Origin: Pseudomonadota bacterium
GTDB taxonomy: Bacteria > Pseudomonadota > Alphaproteobacteria > Acetobacterales > Acetobacteraceae
DNA: 57,221 nucleotides
Reading direction: 5' to 3'
Assembly (NCBI GenBank): GCA_021845985.1
Contig: JAJZES010000014.1
Location: forward strand, 1-57,221
A model generated the notes under the pieces. That model saw only the letters and a list, made by a program, of their open reading frames with translations, was not told where the DNA came from and did not search any database. Within the stretch, counting starts at the first letter, position 1. Each line of letters opens with the position of its first letter. Both the position numbers and the translations under genes were made by a program. Positions 42,801-50,599 of this stretch are shown one piece after another.

Positions 42801-44369
42801 GGGGCGCAGACGTCCTATCGCGGCGCCGGCTTTCCGGTGCTGACCGCGGCGCCGCAGCAGGGCAACGCGGTGATCTTTGCCGTCGGCGAGGTGCCCGGTC
42901 TGCCGCCGTTCAACGGCCCGACCATCGCCCTGGTCGCCAACCCGAACGATGCGCTGGCAACGCTGCTGGTGATCGGCGGGCGCAACGCCGAGGAGGTGGT
43001 GGGGGCGGCGACCATGCTGGCGGTGGGCAGCCGCACGCTCGCGGCCGATCTCGCCGTGGTGCAGCCGCCCGAGGTGCCGGCGCGGCGGCCCTATGACGCG
43101 CCCAACTGGATCGCCACCGACCGCAAGGTGCGGCTCGGCGAACTGGTCGATGCGGCGGCGCTGCAGAGCACCGGCTACACCGGCGCGCTGCATGTGCCGT
43201 TCCGCACCGCGCCGGATTTCTATTCCTGGCGCAACCGGCCGTTCCTGCTCGACCTGAAATATCGCGCCCCGGTCGCGCCGATCATCGACCTTGCGCCGTC
43301 GCGGCTCGATGTCGGCATCAACGGGCAATATCTCGACACGCTCTCGCTCGCCAACGGTCAGACGCGCAAGGATTGGTTCGGCCGCGTGCTGGCGCTGGGC
43401 GGGCTGCTGCCGGTCAACCGGGTCGGCGTGCCGGTCTATGACGTGTATGGCGACAACGACCTGTCGCTGTTCTTCGACGCCCGCCCGCTGCATCGCGGCG
43501 ATTGCGTCGGGGTTCCGCAGGATCTGCGCATGTCGGTCGATCCCGACAGCACGCTCGACCTGTCGCGCGGCCACCATTTCACCGAGCTGCCCAATCTCCA
43601 GTTGTTCGTGAACTCGGGGTTCCCGTTCACCCGGCTGGCCGATCTGGCGGAGACGGCGGTGGTGCTGTCCGACCGCGCCGGGGCCGAGGAGATCGGCGCC
43701 TATCTCGATCTGCTCGGCCGGTTCGGCGCCATCACCGGCTATCCGGCGCTGCGTCTGGCGGTGACGCGGCCGGAGACGGCATCGGCCTATGCCGACCGCG
43801 ACCTGCTGGTGCTCGGCACGCTTGGCCATCTCGCCGGCGCGGCGCCGTTGCTCGCCCGTTCGGTGGTGCAGTTGGACGGGGCGCGGCTGGTGCTGTCGGT
43901 GTCCGATCCGCTCGACCCGGTGCGCCGGCTGTTCGACGACACGCTGGACCGCGAGCGGGCGCGCGCGGCGACGACGCTGAGCGCGGCCGCGTCGGATCAG
44001 CGCGCAGTGCTGCTCGGCGCCGAAAGCCCGCTCGCCGCGCGGCGCTCGGTGGTGGCGATCCTCTCCGGCGCGCCGGCGCCGATCGACGCCGCCGTGGCCA
44101 GCCTCAGCGATCCGGCGCAGGCAAAGCTGATCCAGGGCGATCTGGCGCTGCTGGCGCGTGGGCGGGTGGTGAGTTTCCGGGTGACGCCGACGTACACCAC
44201 CGGGCATCTGCCGCTGTGGATGTGGGCGGGCTGGTATCTGCGTGATCAGCCGGCCGGCGCCATCGCGGTGACGCTGGCCGGGGCGCTGCTGCTCGGCGCG
44301 GCACTCTATGCCGCGATGCGCCGGCGCGCCGAACGGCGGCTGCGCCAGGATGGGGTGGGGGGGCATTGA
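39861..44369 (+). CDS. bcsAB: Cellulose synthase, fused BcsA-BcsB (AcsAB type)
   Basis: The 1502-residue protein joins the catalytic and periplasmic cellulose synthase subunits. BcsA (about 1-700) has inner-membrane helices and a GT2 domain with ILDDGRRD, DCDHIPTRG, VTEDAH and QRMRWARGM, which bind UDP-glucose and the growing chain. A PilZ domain follows, with RETRQVR and DLSQGGAG, where cyclic di-GMP should bind and activate. After a linker and a membrane/signal-like helix (about 705-725) comes BcsB, periplasmic and beta-rich, with a C-terminal membrane anchor. The start at 39861 gives a normal first helix; upstream sequence is AT-rich non-coding. The fusion is typical of Acetobacteraceae. 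It is followed by bcsC two bases later. Confidence 0.96.
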   Translation: MRAALPLLFNALAALIGVLVILAVASVPLAPRDQALFALGTIVIFLVVNRFAGRFVTLLLIALSLAVSTRYIFWRATETLTFNSSLELLLGGGLVLAEVYAVVVLVLGYVQTTWPLERKPMPLPADPADWPTVDVYIPSYNEPLSLVRATVLGAMAMDWPAEKMRVYILDDGRRDAFRQFAAQVGCGYLIRADNKHAKAGNLNAAMKLTSGEYIVVFDCDHIPTRGFLQFTLGWPVARPNIAMVQTPHHFYSPDPFQRNLAAGMRVPAEGNMFYGLVQDGNDFWNAAFFCGSCAVIRRAALATIGGFAVETVTEDAHTMLKLHRAGWDSAFLRMPLAAGLATERLALHIGQRMRWARGMLQILRTDNPLFGPGLNWGQRICYLQATGHFLFALPRLVFLTSPLAFLLLGQNVIAASPLAITAYALPHMFHSIATNARLQRNWRHSFWSEIYETVLALFLVRLTIVTLLSPRRGKFNVTAKGGLLENGFFDLRAVYPNLFLAAFLLAGIGRGVAGMMLNDTASLTFQAYALNCVWATLSLLIVMAALAVGRETRQVRVNARIPARLPVLVRLPDGRCIAAVTHDLSQGGAGIVAAEPLSQSDGAPVSIDLTLGQEVLSLPARIQRVTGATLQVQWQPTTLAEEAAVVRAVFSRADAWTDWGDYTLDHPLRSLWTVLVSIRGLFRPPDRTGRPRAGAGRGAAAPRHTGRWAGALAVLLLLIGAAAAFGQTLPPPRSAPRPLGMTVRVMPQAAPAALADPGLDVPPPPAPAPIAAAPVAAAPVAAPDPLPAPAAAPAEDAATRHIVYTLRDLGAGGPLALRGTSELAGVGFGIRSDEVVTAAQLSLTGAMSPALIPEFSNVTVTLNEQYVGTIPVIRGQPNFHLDLAVNPVFFQDDNRLNFHFAGRYTRDCNDQLSALLWATVYDASTLTLTVVRLPPQRDLARLPQPFFDGFQKEKLSLPVILPERPDTDMLRAAGIVASWFGAQTSYRGAGFPVLTAAPQQGNAVIFAVGEVPGLPPFNGPTIALVANPNDALATLLVIGGRNAEEVVGAATMLAVGSRTLAADLAVVQPPEVPARRPYDAPNWIATDRKVRLGELVDAAALQSTGYTGALHVPFRTAPDFYSWRNRPFLLDLKYRAPVAPIIDLAPSRLDVGINGQYLDTLSLANGQTRKDWFGRVLALGGLLPVNRVGVPVYDVYGDNDLSLFFDARPLHRGDCVGVPQDLRMSVDPDSTLDLSRGHHFTELPNLQLFVNSGFPFTRLADLAETAVVLSDRAGAEEIGAYLDLLGRFGAITGYPALRLAVTRPETASAYADRDLLVLGTLGHLAGAAPLLARSVVQLDGARLVLSVSDPLDPVRRLFDDTLDRERARAATTLSAAASDQRAVLLGAESPLAARRSVVAILSGAPAPIDAAVASLSDPAQAKLIQGDLALLARGRVVSFRVTPTYTTGHLPLWMWAGWYLRDQPAGAIAVTLAGALLLGAALYAAMRRRAERRLRQDGVGGH

Positions 44370-44371
44370 CC

Positions 44372-47300
44372 ATGCGCCGTATGCTGCTGTGCGGCGCCGC
44401 GCTGGCCGGGCTGGCGGTTGGCCCCGCCGCCGCCCAGCAGGTGGCACCGGACGCCGGCGCGCTCGCCGTTCTGCTGCAGCAGGCGAGCTATTGGCGTGGC
44501 CAGCAACGCATCGATCTGGCCGAGCGCAGCCTGCAGCGGGCGGAAATCCTCGCCCCCGACGATCCCGACGTGCTGGCGCTGGCGGCGCAGATGGCGGCCG
44601 ATGCCGGCCATACACAGGAGGCCGAGGCGGCGCTTGCCAAGCTGCGTCAGCGCGCCCCGGCCGACCCGCGGCTCGCCGCGCTCGATCAGGCGGTGCGGAT
44701 CGGGCCGATTTCCGACGCGGCGCTGGCCGAGGCGCGGCGGCTGGCGGCGGCGGGCAAGGCGGCGGAAGCGGTGGCGGCGTATAATCGCCTGTTCAAGAGC
44801 ACGTCCCCGCCGGCGGCGCTGGCCGTCGAATATTACCAGACCCTCGCCGGCACCGAGATCGGCTGGCAGTCGGCGCGCGACGGGCTGGCCGCGGTGGTGC
44901 GGCAGACGCCGCAGGATGCGCGAGCGCAACTGGCCTATGCCCAGGTGCTGACCTATCGCGACGCCACCCGCCAGGACGGCATCGCCCGGCTGACGGTATT
45001 GGCGCAAAACCCGGCGGTCGCCGCCGCCGCCACCGCGTCGTGGCGGCAGGCGCTGCTGTGGCTGCCGGATCAGCCGGGACAGGCCGACCTGTTCGCCGCT
45101 TTCCTCACCGCCCATCCGGGCGATGCGCAGGTCACCGCGCGGCTCGATCGGGCGCAGCACCCGGTTGCCGCGGTCGATCCGGGAACCGCCGCCCGCACCG
45201 CCGGCTTCGCGGCGCTGGAGGGTGCGCGGCTCGACCAGGCGGCGGGTCTGTTCCAGCAGGCGATCGACGCCGACCCGCAGGACGCCGATGCGATCGGCGG
45301 CATGGGGCTGGTGCGGCTGCGCCAGCGTGACATGGCGGCGGCTAAGGTGCTGCTGGCCCGCGCCATGACGCTCGACCCGGAGCATCAGGACCGCTGGCGC
45401 TCGGCGCTGGCGGCGACCGAGGCGCCGCCCGCCAGCCCGCGCGCCGCCGAGCAGGCGCGCGGTCAGGCGTTGCGGACGCAGGCGGAGGCGGAGCGCGATC
45501 CGGCGGCCAAGCTCGCGCTGTATCGCGCCGCCATCGCCGCCGATCCACAAAGCCCGTGGCTGCGCCTCGATCTGGCACGGCTGCTGCTGCATCAGGGGCA
45601 GCCAGACGCGGCGCGGGCGACGATGCAGGCGGCGATCGGTGCCGCGCCATCGGTCGATGCGCTGCGCGCCGGTGCCATCTTCGCCCAGGAGAGCGGCGAC
45701 GCGGACGGCGCCGCGGCGCTGATCGCGCGTCTGCCGCCGGCGGCGCGCACGCCGGAGATGCGCGCCCTCGCCGCGACGGCGACGCTCAAACGCGACATCG
45801 CCGCGGCGCGGCTGCTGCCCCCGCTCGCCGCCCGCACCCGGCTGCTGGCGCTGGCCGCGTCGCCCGACCCGGTCGGCGCCCGCGGCGCCTTGCTGGCCGA
45901 GGCGCTGGCGGCGATGGGCGAACACGCCGCGGCGCGCGAGGCAGTCGCCACGGCGGCGGCGGCGACGCCGGGGCAGGGGGCGGCGGCGCGGCTGCGCTAT
46001 GCCGGGGCGCTGCTCGGCGGCGGCGAGACCGCGGCGGCGCAGGCCATGCTGGCCGGCCTCGACGGCGCCGCACTGAGCGAGGCGCAGCGGCAGAGCCTGA
46101 CGCAGCTGCAGGCCGGGCTGGCGGTGCGCGACTCCGACCGGCTGAACAAGCTCGGACGCCAGGCCGATGCCTATGACCGGCTGGCCCCGGTGCTCGCTGC
46201 CGCGCCGGACAGTGCGGACCTCAATCTGGCGCTGTCGCGGCTCTATCAGAGCGCGCGCAACCCGCGCGAGGCGCTGGCCATCGCGCAGGCGGTGCTGCGG
46301 CGCGACCCGCAGAACGCCCAGGCGCGGCGGCAGGCGGTGGCCGCCGCACTCGCCGCCAACGACCGCGCCACCGCCGATACACTGGTTCAGGAGGCCGAGC
46401 ACCTGCTGCCCGACGACCCGCAGACCTGGATCATGGCCGCCGATCTCGACCGCGCGCGCGGTCGCGACGGGCGGGCGCTGCAGGACCTGGAACGGGCGCG
46501 CAGCCTGCGTCAGCAGCAACTCGGCAGTCACGCACACAGCGCCGGGCTGGCCGATGGGCTGGCCGCCGACACCGCGCCCGAGTCGCGCGTCAGTTTCGGC
46601 GCGCTTGCCGCCGATCAGGGCGGCGACAACCCGTTCCGCACCTCCGGCCAGCAGCAGGCCGAGGCCGGCTCGCCGCCCGGCGATGCCATGACGACGGAGA
46701 TCGACAGCTCGATCGCGACATTGCGCCAGCAGACGGCGCCGAGCGTGCAGGCGGGCGTCGGCTTTCGCAGCCGCTCGGGTGACAGCGGCCTGGATCGGCT
46801 GGACGAGCTGACCCTGCCGCTGGTGGCGACGTTCGCACCGGGCGGCACCGGCACGCTCAAGCTGGCGGTGACGCCGACCATTCTCGGCGGCGGCACGCTC
46901 GGCGGCTATGTCACCAATGCGCAACGCTTCGGCACCGGGGTTTTCGGGCTGAGCCACCCGGCCGGGGCCAGCGCCCCGGTGCTGAGCGGGCCCGGCCCGA
47001 CCGACCAGAACGCCGCCGGCAACGCGCTCGATGTCGCCTATGCGGTCGGTGATCTTTCGGCCGATGTTGGCACCACGCCGCTCGGCTTTCGCGAGCAGAC
47101 GGTCGTCGGCGGGCTGGAATGGGCGCCGAAACTCTCGGAGACGATGCGGCTGCGGCTGACCGCCGACCGGCGTTCGGTGACCGACAGCGTGCTGTCCTAT
47201 GCCGGCGCCGTCGATCCGCGCACCGGTCAGGCCTGGGGCGGTGTGGTGCGCAGCGGTGGCCACGCCAATCTGGAGGGATCGGCCGGACCGGCCGACCTTT

Positions 47301-47869
47301 ATATCGGCGGCGGCTGGCACCAGCTTACCGGCACCCATGTCGTGAGCAACACGGAAACCGAGGGCGGCGCCGGCGGCAGCGTCAAGCTGTGGCACACCGA
47401 CAGCCAGGACCTGCGCGTCGGCGTCGATCTGGTGTATTTCGCCTATGCCAAAAACACCGACTACTTCACCTTCGGCCAGGGCGGCTATTTCAGCCCGCAG
47501 GCCTATTACGCGGCGCTGCTACCGGTGATCTACAAGGAGCAGGTCGATCCCGACTTTTCCTATGAGGTCGGGGCGGCGCCGGGGCTGCAGAGCTATCACC
47601 AGAACGCTGCGCCCTATTTCCCCATCGACCCGGCGCTGCAGTCGCGGCTGGTGGCGATGCAGGCCGACCCGACCACCGCGGTCGCCGGGGTGCAGACGAT
47701 GTTTCCCTCGATGGGCGAGTCCGGGTTCGCCGGCAACGCCCATGCGGTGCTCGACTACCGCATCGCGCCCGGCCTGCATCTCGGCGCGCGCGCCGATTTC
47801 CTGCATGCCGGCAATTTCACCGAACTCAGCGGGCTGGCCTATGCCCGCTATATTTTCGGCATGGATTAG
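44372..47869 (+). CDS. bcsC: Cellulose synthase outer-membrane/TPR subunit BcsC
   Basis: The 1165-residue protein has a signal peptide (to about residue 21, GPAAAQQ). A long tetratricopeptide-repeat solenoid follows (about 25-770, for example ADPQDADAIGGMGLVRLRQR). The C-terminal BCSC_C beta-barrel (about 775-1165) starts TEIDSSIATLRQQTAPSVQA and ends with an aromatic-rich strand ARYIFGMD. The TPRs bridge the periplasm and the barrel lets cellulose cross the outer membrane. The ATG lies two bases after the bcsAB stop. No bcsD, endoglucanase or ccpA gene follows; the next gene runs the other way. Confidence 0.95.
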   Translation: MRRMLLCGAALAGLAVGPAAAQQVAPDAGALAVLLQQASYWRGQQRIDLAERSLQRAEILAPDDPDVLALAAQMAADAGHTQEAEAALAKLRQRAPADPRLAALDQAVRIGPISDAALAEARRLAAAGKAAEAVAAYNRLFKSTSPPAALAVEYYQTLAGTEIGWQSARDGLAAVVRQTPQDARAQLAYAQVLTYRDATRQDGIARLTVLAQNPAVAAAATASWRQALLWLPDQPGQADLFAAFLTAHPGDAQVTARLDRAQHPVAAVDPGTAARTAGFAALEGARLDQAAGLFQQAIDADPQDADAIGGMGLVRLRQRDMAAAKVLLARAMTLDPEHQDRWRSALAATEAPPASPRAAEQARGQALRTQAEAERDPAAKLALYRAAIAADPQSPWLRLDLARLLLHQGQPDAARATMQAAIGAAPSVDALRAGAIFAQESGDADGAAALIARLPPAARTPEMRALAATATLKRDIAAARLLPPLAARTRLLALAASPDPVGARGALLAEALAAMGEHAAAREAVATAAAATPGQGAAARLRYAGALLGGGETAAAQAMLAGLDGAALSEAQRQSLTQLQAGLAVRDSDRLNKLGRQADAYDRLAPVLAAAPDSADLNLALSRLYQSARNPREALAIAQAVLRRDPQNAQARRQAVAAALAANDRATADTLVQEAEHLLPDDPQTWIMAADLDRARGRDGRALQDLERARSLRQQQLGSHAHSAGLADGLAADTAPESRVSFGALAADQGGDNPFRTSGQQQAEAGSPPGDAMTTEIDSSIATLRQQTAPSVQAGVGFRSRSGDSGLDRLDELTLPLVATFAPGGTGTLKLAVTPTILGGGTLGGYVTNAQRFGTGVFGLSHPAGASAPVLSGPGPTDQNAAGNALDVAYAVGDLSADVGTTPLGFREQTVVGGLEWAPKLSETMRLRLTADRRSVTDSVLSYAGAVDPRTGQAWGGVVRSGGHANLEGSAGPADLYIGGGWHQLTGTHVVSNTETEGGAGGSVKLWHTDSQDLRVGVDLVYFAYAKNTDYFTFGQGGYFSPQAYYAALLPVIYKEQVDPDFSYEVGAAPGLQSYHQNAAPYFPIDPALQSRLVAMQADPTTAVAGVQTMFPSMGESGFAGNAHAVLDYRIAPGLHLGARADFLHAGNFTELSGLAYARYIFGMD

Positions 47870-47990
47870 GGTCAGGCCTCATTTGAGCGGCGGAACCGCA
47901 GAGACGCGTGGCGCCGGTCGCCAGGCTGGGCCGCGAGCGGCCGCAAAGCGCCCCCCCGAAGACCGCGACAGCCTCCGGGCTGGCGGCGCC

Positions 47991-48290
47991 TCAGGTCAGA
48001 TAGGAATGGACGATTTCGATCAGTTCCTCGGCCGCTGCCGTCGCGGCGGCATGGTCTGACGCGCGCACAACCCGATCGCGGATGTGGTCCTCGATCACTT
48101 CGGCGATAAAGCCATCCAGCGCGCCGCGGCAGGCGGTCGCCTGCTGCAGGAGCTTTGCGCAGCTTGCGTCCGTGTCCAACGCCCGCCGCATCGCCTCCAC
48201 CTGGCCGCGGATGCGGCTAAGTCGCTTCTGCAGCTTGGCTCTTTCGGAAAGTTTTTCGCCCTCGGCCGCCGGCACTGTCCTTGACCTCAT
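47991..48290 (-). CDS. FrmR/RcnR/CsoR family metal- or formaldehyde-sensing repressor
   Basis: The 99-residue, all-helical DUF156 repressor has KRLSRIRGQVEAMRRALDTD at its first helix, Cys44 in DASCAKLLQQ, and VIEDHIRDRVV with His69. Cys and His at these positions are the core ligands of RcnR/CsoR and the reactive Cys of FrmR. The third CsoR cysteine is absent (Arg-Asp instead), so it is nearer FrmR/RcnR. An extra Cys54 is present. Its start codon overlaps a probable operator. It is divergent from the small ORF/Nramp-like genes, so a metal or aldehyde signal for that cluster is likely. Confidence 0.9.
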   Translation of the reverse strand: MRSRTVPAAEGEKLSERAKLQKRLSRIRGQVEAMRRALDTDASCAKLLQQATACRGALDGFIAEVIEDHIRDRVVRASDHAAATAAAEELIEIVHSYLT

Positions 48291-48307
48291 ACTGGGTATG
48301 GGTATAT
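48289..48307. promoter_or_regulatory. Probable operator of the FrmR/RcnR-type repressor
   Basis: On the minus strand the bases just ahead of the repressor's ATG read TATACCCATACCCAGTAT: two ATACCC direct repeats within outer ATAC...GTAT arms. C/G-tract sites flanked by TA steps are the usual targets of this family. Position over the start suggests autoregulation. The function is inferred. Confidence 0.5.
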
Positions 48308-48542
48308 GCCACGAACCGTGGTTTGGCGCGAGATTTGTGCTCGCCACCGGCGTCACTCCGGCTTCGGCCGACCCGTCAACCCAGCAAGGGATCTCATGAA
48401 CCCGCGATCTATCAGCCAACCCACGGAAGGCCACAGTAGACGCTTTCCGTCTGCCGTGATCGTCCGGTTGGGTTGGATCGTCGCCCGGGTCGTGCCTGAA
48501 ACCGTCCTGCCCATCGCGCCGAGGCGCCTGGGTTAGCGGCCA

Positions 48543-48587
48543 GGCCCTCCCGGGTTCAAGCCACCACTTGAACCGAAGGAGAGGGCC
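48543..48587 (+). promoter_or_regulatory. Nested RNA hairpin that partly covers the small ORF's ribosome-binding site
   Basis: Two nested perfect stems are visible. The outer pairs GGCCCTC (48543-48549) with GAGGGCC (48581-48587). The inner pairs GGTTCAAG (48553-48560) with CTTGAACC (48567-48574) around a six-base loop. The outer 3' arm contains part of the Shine-Dalgarno AAGGAGAGGG (48576-48585), immediately before the ATG at 48588. Upstream, CCTGG (48527-48531) could instead pair with CCAGG (48540-48544), competing with the outer stem. That is a plausible switch. I recognise no known riboswitch class. The rest of the gap 48308-48542 holds only smaller stems. Confidence 0.55.
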
Positions 48588-48770
48588 ATGGCTGCCTTTC
48601 TCACCATTGGTCTGCTGCGGGCACATGCGGTGCCCATGATGTTCCAAGGCGATACGCCGACGCTGCGGCGTCGCCCCATTGTCGCGCGCTGGACGGTCGG
48701 TGCCGATGGTCGGCTGACCTGCCGGTGGGTCTCTGACACCGATGATCCTCCCCTGCCTCCGATAGGCTGA
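48588..48770 (+). CDS. Small protein of 60 residues upstream of the Nramp-like gene
   Basis: The ATG is preceded by a strong AAGGAGAGGG and the frame ends 64 bases before the Nramp-like start. The product has a hydrophobic N-terminus (MAAFLTIGLLRAHA), a basic middle (TLRRRPIVARW) and ADGRLTCRW with a single Cys, then an acidic, proline-rich tail. It has no signal peptide of normal length and no family I can name. Possible roles are a regulatory leader peptide or a small partner of the transporter; both are inference. Confidence 0.6.
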   Translation: MAAFLTIGLLRAHAVPMMFQGDTPTLRRRPIVARWTVGADGRLTCRWVSDTDDPPLPPIG

Positions 48771-48777
48771 CGTCAAC

Positions 48778-48792
48778 CGCGCCCAAGGCGCG
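48778..48792 (+). promoter_or_regulatory. Hairpin between the small ORF and the Nramp-like gene
   Basis: CGCGCC and GGCGCG form a perfect six-base stem with a three-base loop, flanked by ACGTCAA on each side (48770-48776 and 48803-48809). There is no T-run, so it may tune expression between the two genes rather than terminate. Its effect is unknown. Confidence 0.35.
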
Positions 48793-48834
48793 CCCACCGC
48801 CAACGTCAAAGACCTCGCCTGCGGAGACGGATCA

Positions 48835-50487
48835 ATGTCGGACACTACGCTCAATGAGGCGCCGCGCGCCGCAGTTCTCGACGCCGCCCATGTCGGCGAT
48901 ATCCTGGGTGCGCTCGGCACCATCCGCCTCGGCGACAACGGTCGCCGCGCCGGTTGGAAAGCAAAACTGTCCACCCTGATGGCCATTGTCGGCCCCGGCC
49001 TGATCGTCATGATCGGCGACAACGACGCCGGCGCCTTCGGCACCTACACCCAGGCTGGACAGAACTACGGTACCGCGCTGCTGTGGACGTTGTTGCTGCT
49101 GGTCCCGGTGCTCTACGTCAATCAGGAGATGGTGCTGCGGCTCGGCGCCGTCACCGGCGTCGGCCATGCGCGGCTGATCCTCGAGCGGTTCGGCAAGTTC
49201 TGGGGCGCGTTCAGCGTCATCGACCTGTTCATCCTCAATGGGCTGACCATCGTCACTGAGTTCATCGGCATCAACTTCGCGCTCGGCTTTCTCGGTGTGC
49301 CGAAAATCTGGGGCATCATCGTCGCCGCCGGCATCATTATCGCCGCCGCCAGCACCGGCAGCTTCCGCCGCTTCGAGCGATTCTCGCTGGCGCTGTGCTT
49401 CTTCAGCCTCCTGCTGGTGCCGGTGTTCATGATGGTGCATCCGCCGCTGGCCGAGGTCGGCCGTGACTTCCTGGTGCCGCGCTTCCCGACCGAGGCAAAG
49501 CTGTCGGACGTCATGCTGCTGGTGATCGCCATCGTTGGTACCACCGTCGCGCCCTGGCAGTTGTTCTTTCAACAGAGCTACGTGATCGACAAGCGCATCA
49601 CGCCGCGATTCATGGCCTACGAAAAGGCTGACCTGGTGCTGGGCATCGTCGTCGTGGTGATCGGCGCCGTCGCCATGATGGCGTTCACCGCGGCGGCGTT
49701 CGCCGGCACAGCAGGCTTCGGCAAGTTCACCGATGCCGGCGCGGTGGCGGTCGGGCTGCAAGCCAGTGCCGGGCGTGCCGCCGGGGTGATGTTCGCGCTC
49801 GCCCTGCTCGATGCCAGCATCATCGGCGCGTCGGCGGTGTCGCTCTCGACCGCCTACGCCATCGGCGATGTGCTCGCGCTGCGCCACTCGCTGCACCGCA
49901 AGCCCACCGACGCGATCGGATTCTACATCGTCTATGCCGGGCTGATCGCGGTCGCGGCGGTGCTGGTGCTGTTCGGCAATGACGCGCTGCTGGGGCTGCT
50001 GACCAACGCGGTGCAGACGCTGGCCGGCGTGTTGCTGCCCTCCGCGACGGTGTTCCTGCTGCTGCTCTGCAATGACCGTGCGGTGCTCGGCCCTTGGGTG
50101 AACGGGCGCTGGTTGAACCTGTTCACCGGGGCGGTGATCTGGGCGTTGGTCATGCTGTCGATCATCCTGACCGCGGCGACGCTGTTCCCGGACATGTCGG
50201 GCGAAACGATCATCGGCATTCTGGGCGGTGGTTCGCTGCTTGGCATCGTCGGCTTCGCGGGGTTCAGCGTGCTGCGCCGGCGCGATGCCGGAGCTGACGT
50301 CTTGCCGGCCGACCGCGGTGCGCTGCAGGCGGTGCGGGCCGGCTGGCGCATGCCGCCACTGGAGCTGCTGCCACCGGCGCAGATAAGCCGTGCGAAGCGG
50401 CTGTGGATGGTCATTCTGCGTGGCTATCTTATCGCGGCGGTGGTCCTGGTCGCGGTCAAAGTCGTCCAGATCGCGCTTGGGCAGTAG
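48835..50487 (+). CDS. Nramp-like divalent metal transporter with non-canonical motifs
   Basis: The 550-residue inner-membrane protein has about eleven helices with the Nramp layout (MAIVGPGLIVMIG first helix, ERFGKFWGAFSVIDLFILNG, FRRFERFSLALCFFSLLLVP). Two ion-site motifs are altered. The helix 1 DPGN is DAGA (in GDNDAGAFGTY), and the helix 6 MPHN is APWQ (in VGTTVAPWQLFFQQ). The helix 6 Met is the soft ligand that lets classical Nramps prefer Mn/Fe/Cd. Losing it resembles Nramp-related magnesium transporters and aluminium-type relatives. Mg2+ or another hard cation is therefore possible but unproven. GGAGA precedes the ATG. A metal-type repressor diverges upstream. Confidence 0.88.
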   Translation: MSDTTLNEAPRAAVLDAAHVGDILGALGTIRLGDNGRRAGWKAKLSTLMAIVGPGLIVMIGDNDAGAFGTYTQAGQNYGTALLWTLLLLVPVLYVNQEMVLRLGAVTGVGHARLILERFGKFWGAFSVIDLFILNGLTIVTEFIGINFALGFLGVPKIWGIIVAAGIIIAAASTGSFRRFERFSLALCFFSLLLVPVFMMVHPPLAEVGRDFLVPRFPTEAKLSDVMLLVIAIVGTTVAPWQLFFQQSYVIDKRITPRFMAYEKADLVLGIVVVVIGAVAMMAFTAAAFAGTAGFGKFTDAGAVAVGLQASAGRAAGVMFALALLDASIIGASAVSLSTAYAIGDVLALRHSLHRKPTDAIGFYIVYAGLIAVAAVLVLFGNDALLGLLTNAVQTLAGVLLPSATVFLLLLCNDRAVLGPWVNGRWLNLFTGAVIWALVMLSIILTAATLFPDMSGETIIGILGGGSLLGIVGFAGFSVLRRRDAGADVLPADRGALQAVRAGWRMPPLELLPPAQISRAKRLWMVILRGYLIAAVVLVAVKVVQIALGQ

Positions 50488-50599
50488 GGGCGGATTGCCG
50501 TCGTGACAGTATGAAAACTGGCAGGACGGCGACACCTTCCAGATCGGCTGACCGGACCCCGCGGAGCCTTCGGTCCAGCCAACAGGAGGAACCCTTGCG

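Noticed and set aside
40116-44615. Very long open frame antisense to the cellulose synthase genes
   Set aside because: It mirrors bcsAB, whose protein has unmistakable family motifs. High third-position GC keeps the opposite strand open, and the antisense product is Arg/Gln/His-rich low-complexity sequence.
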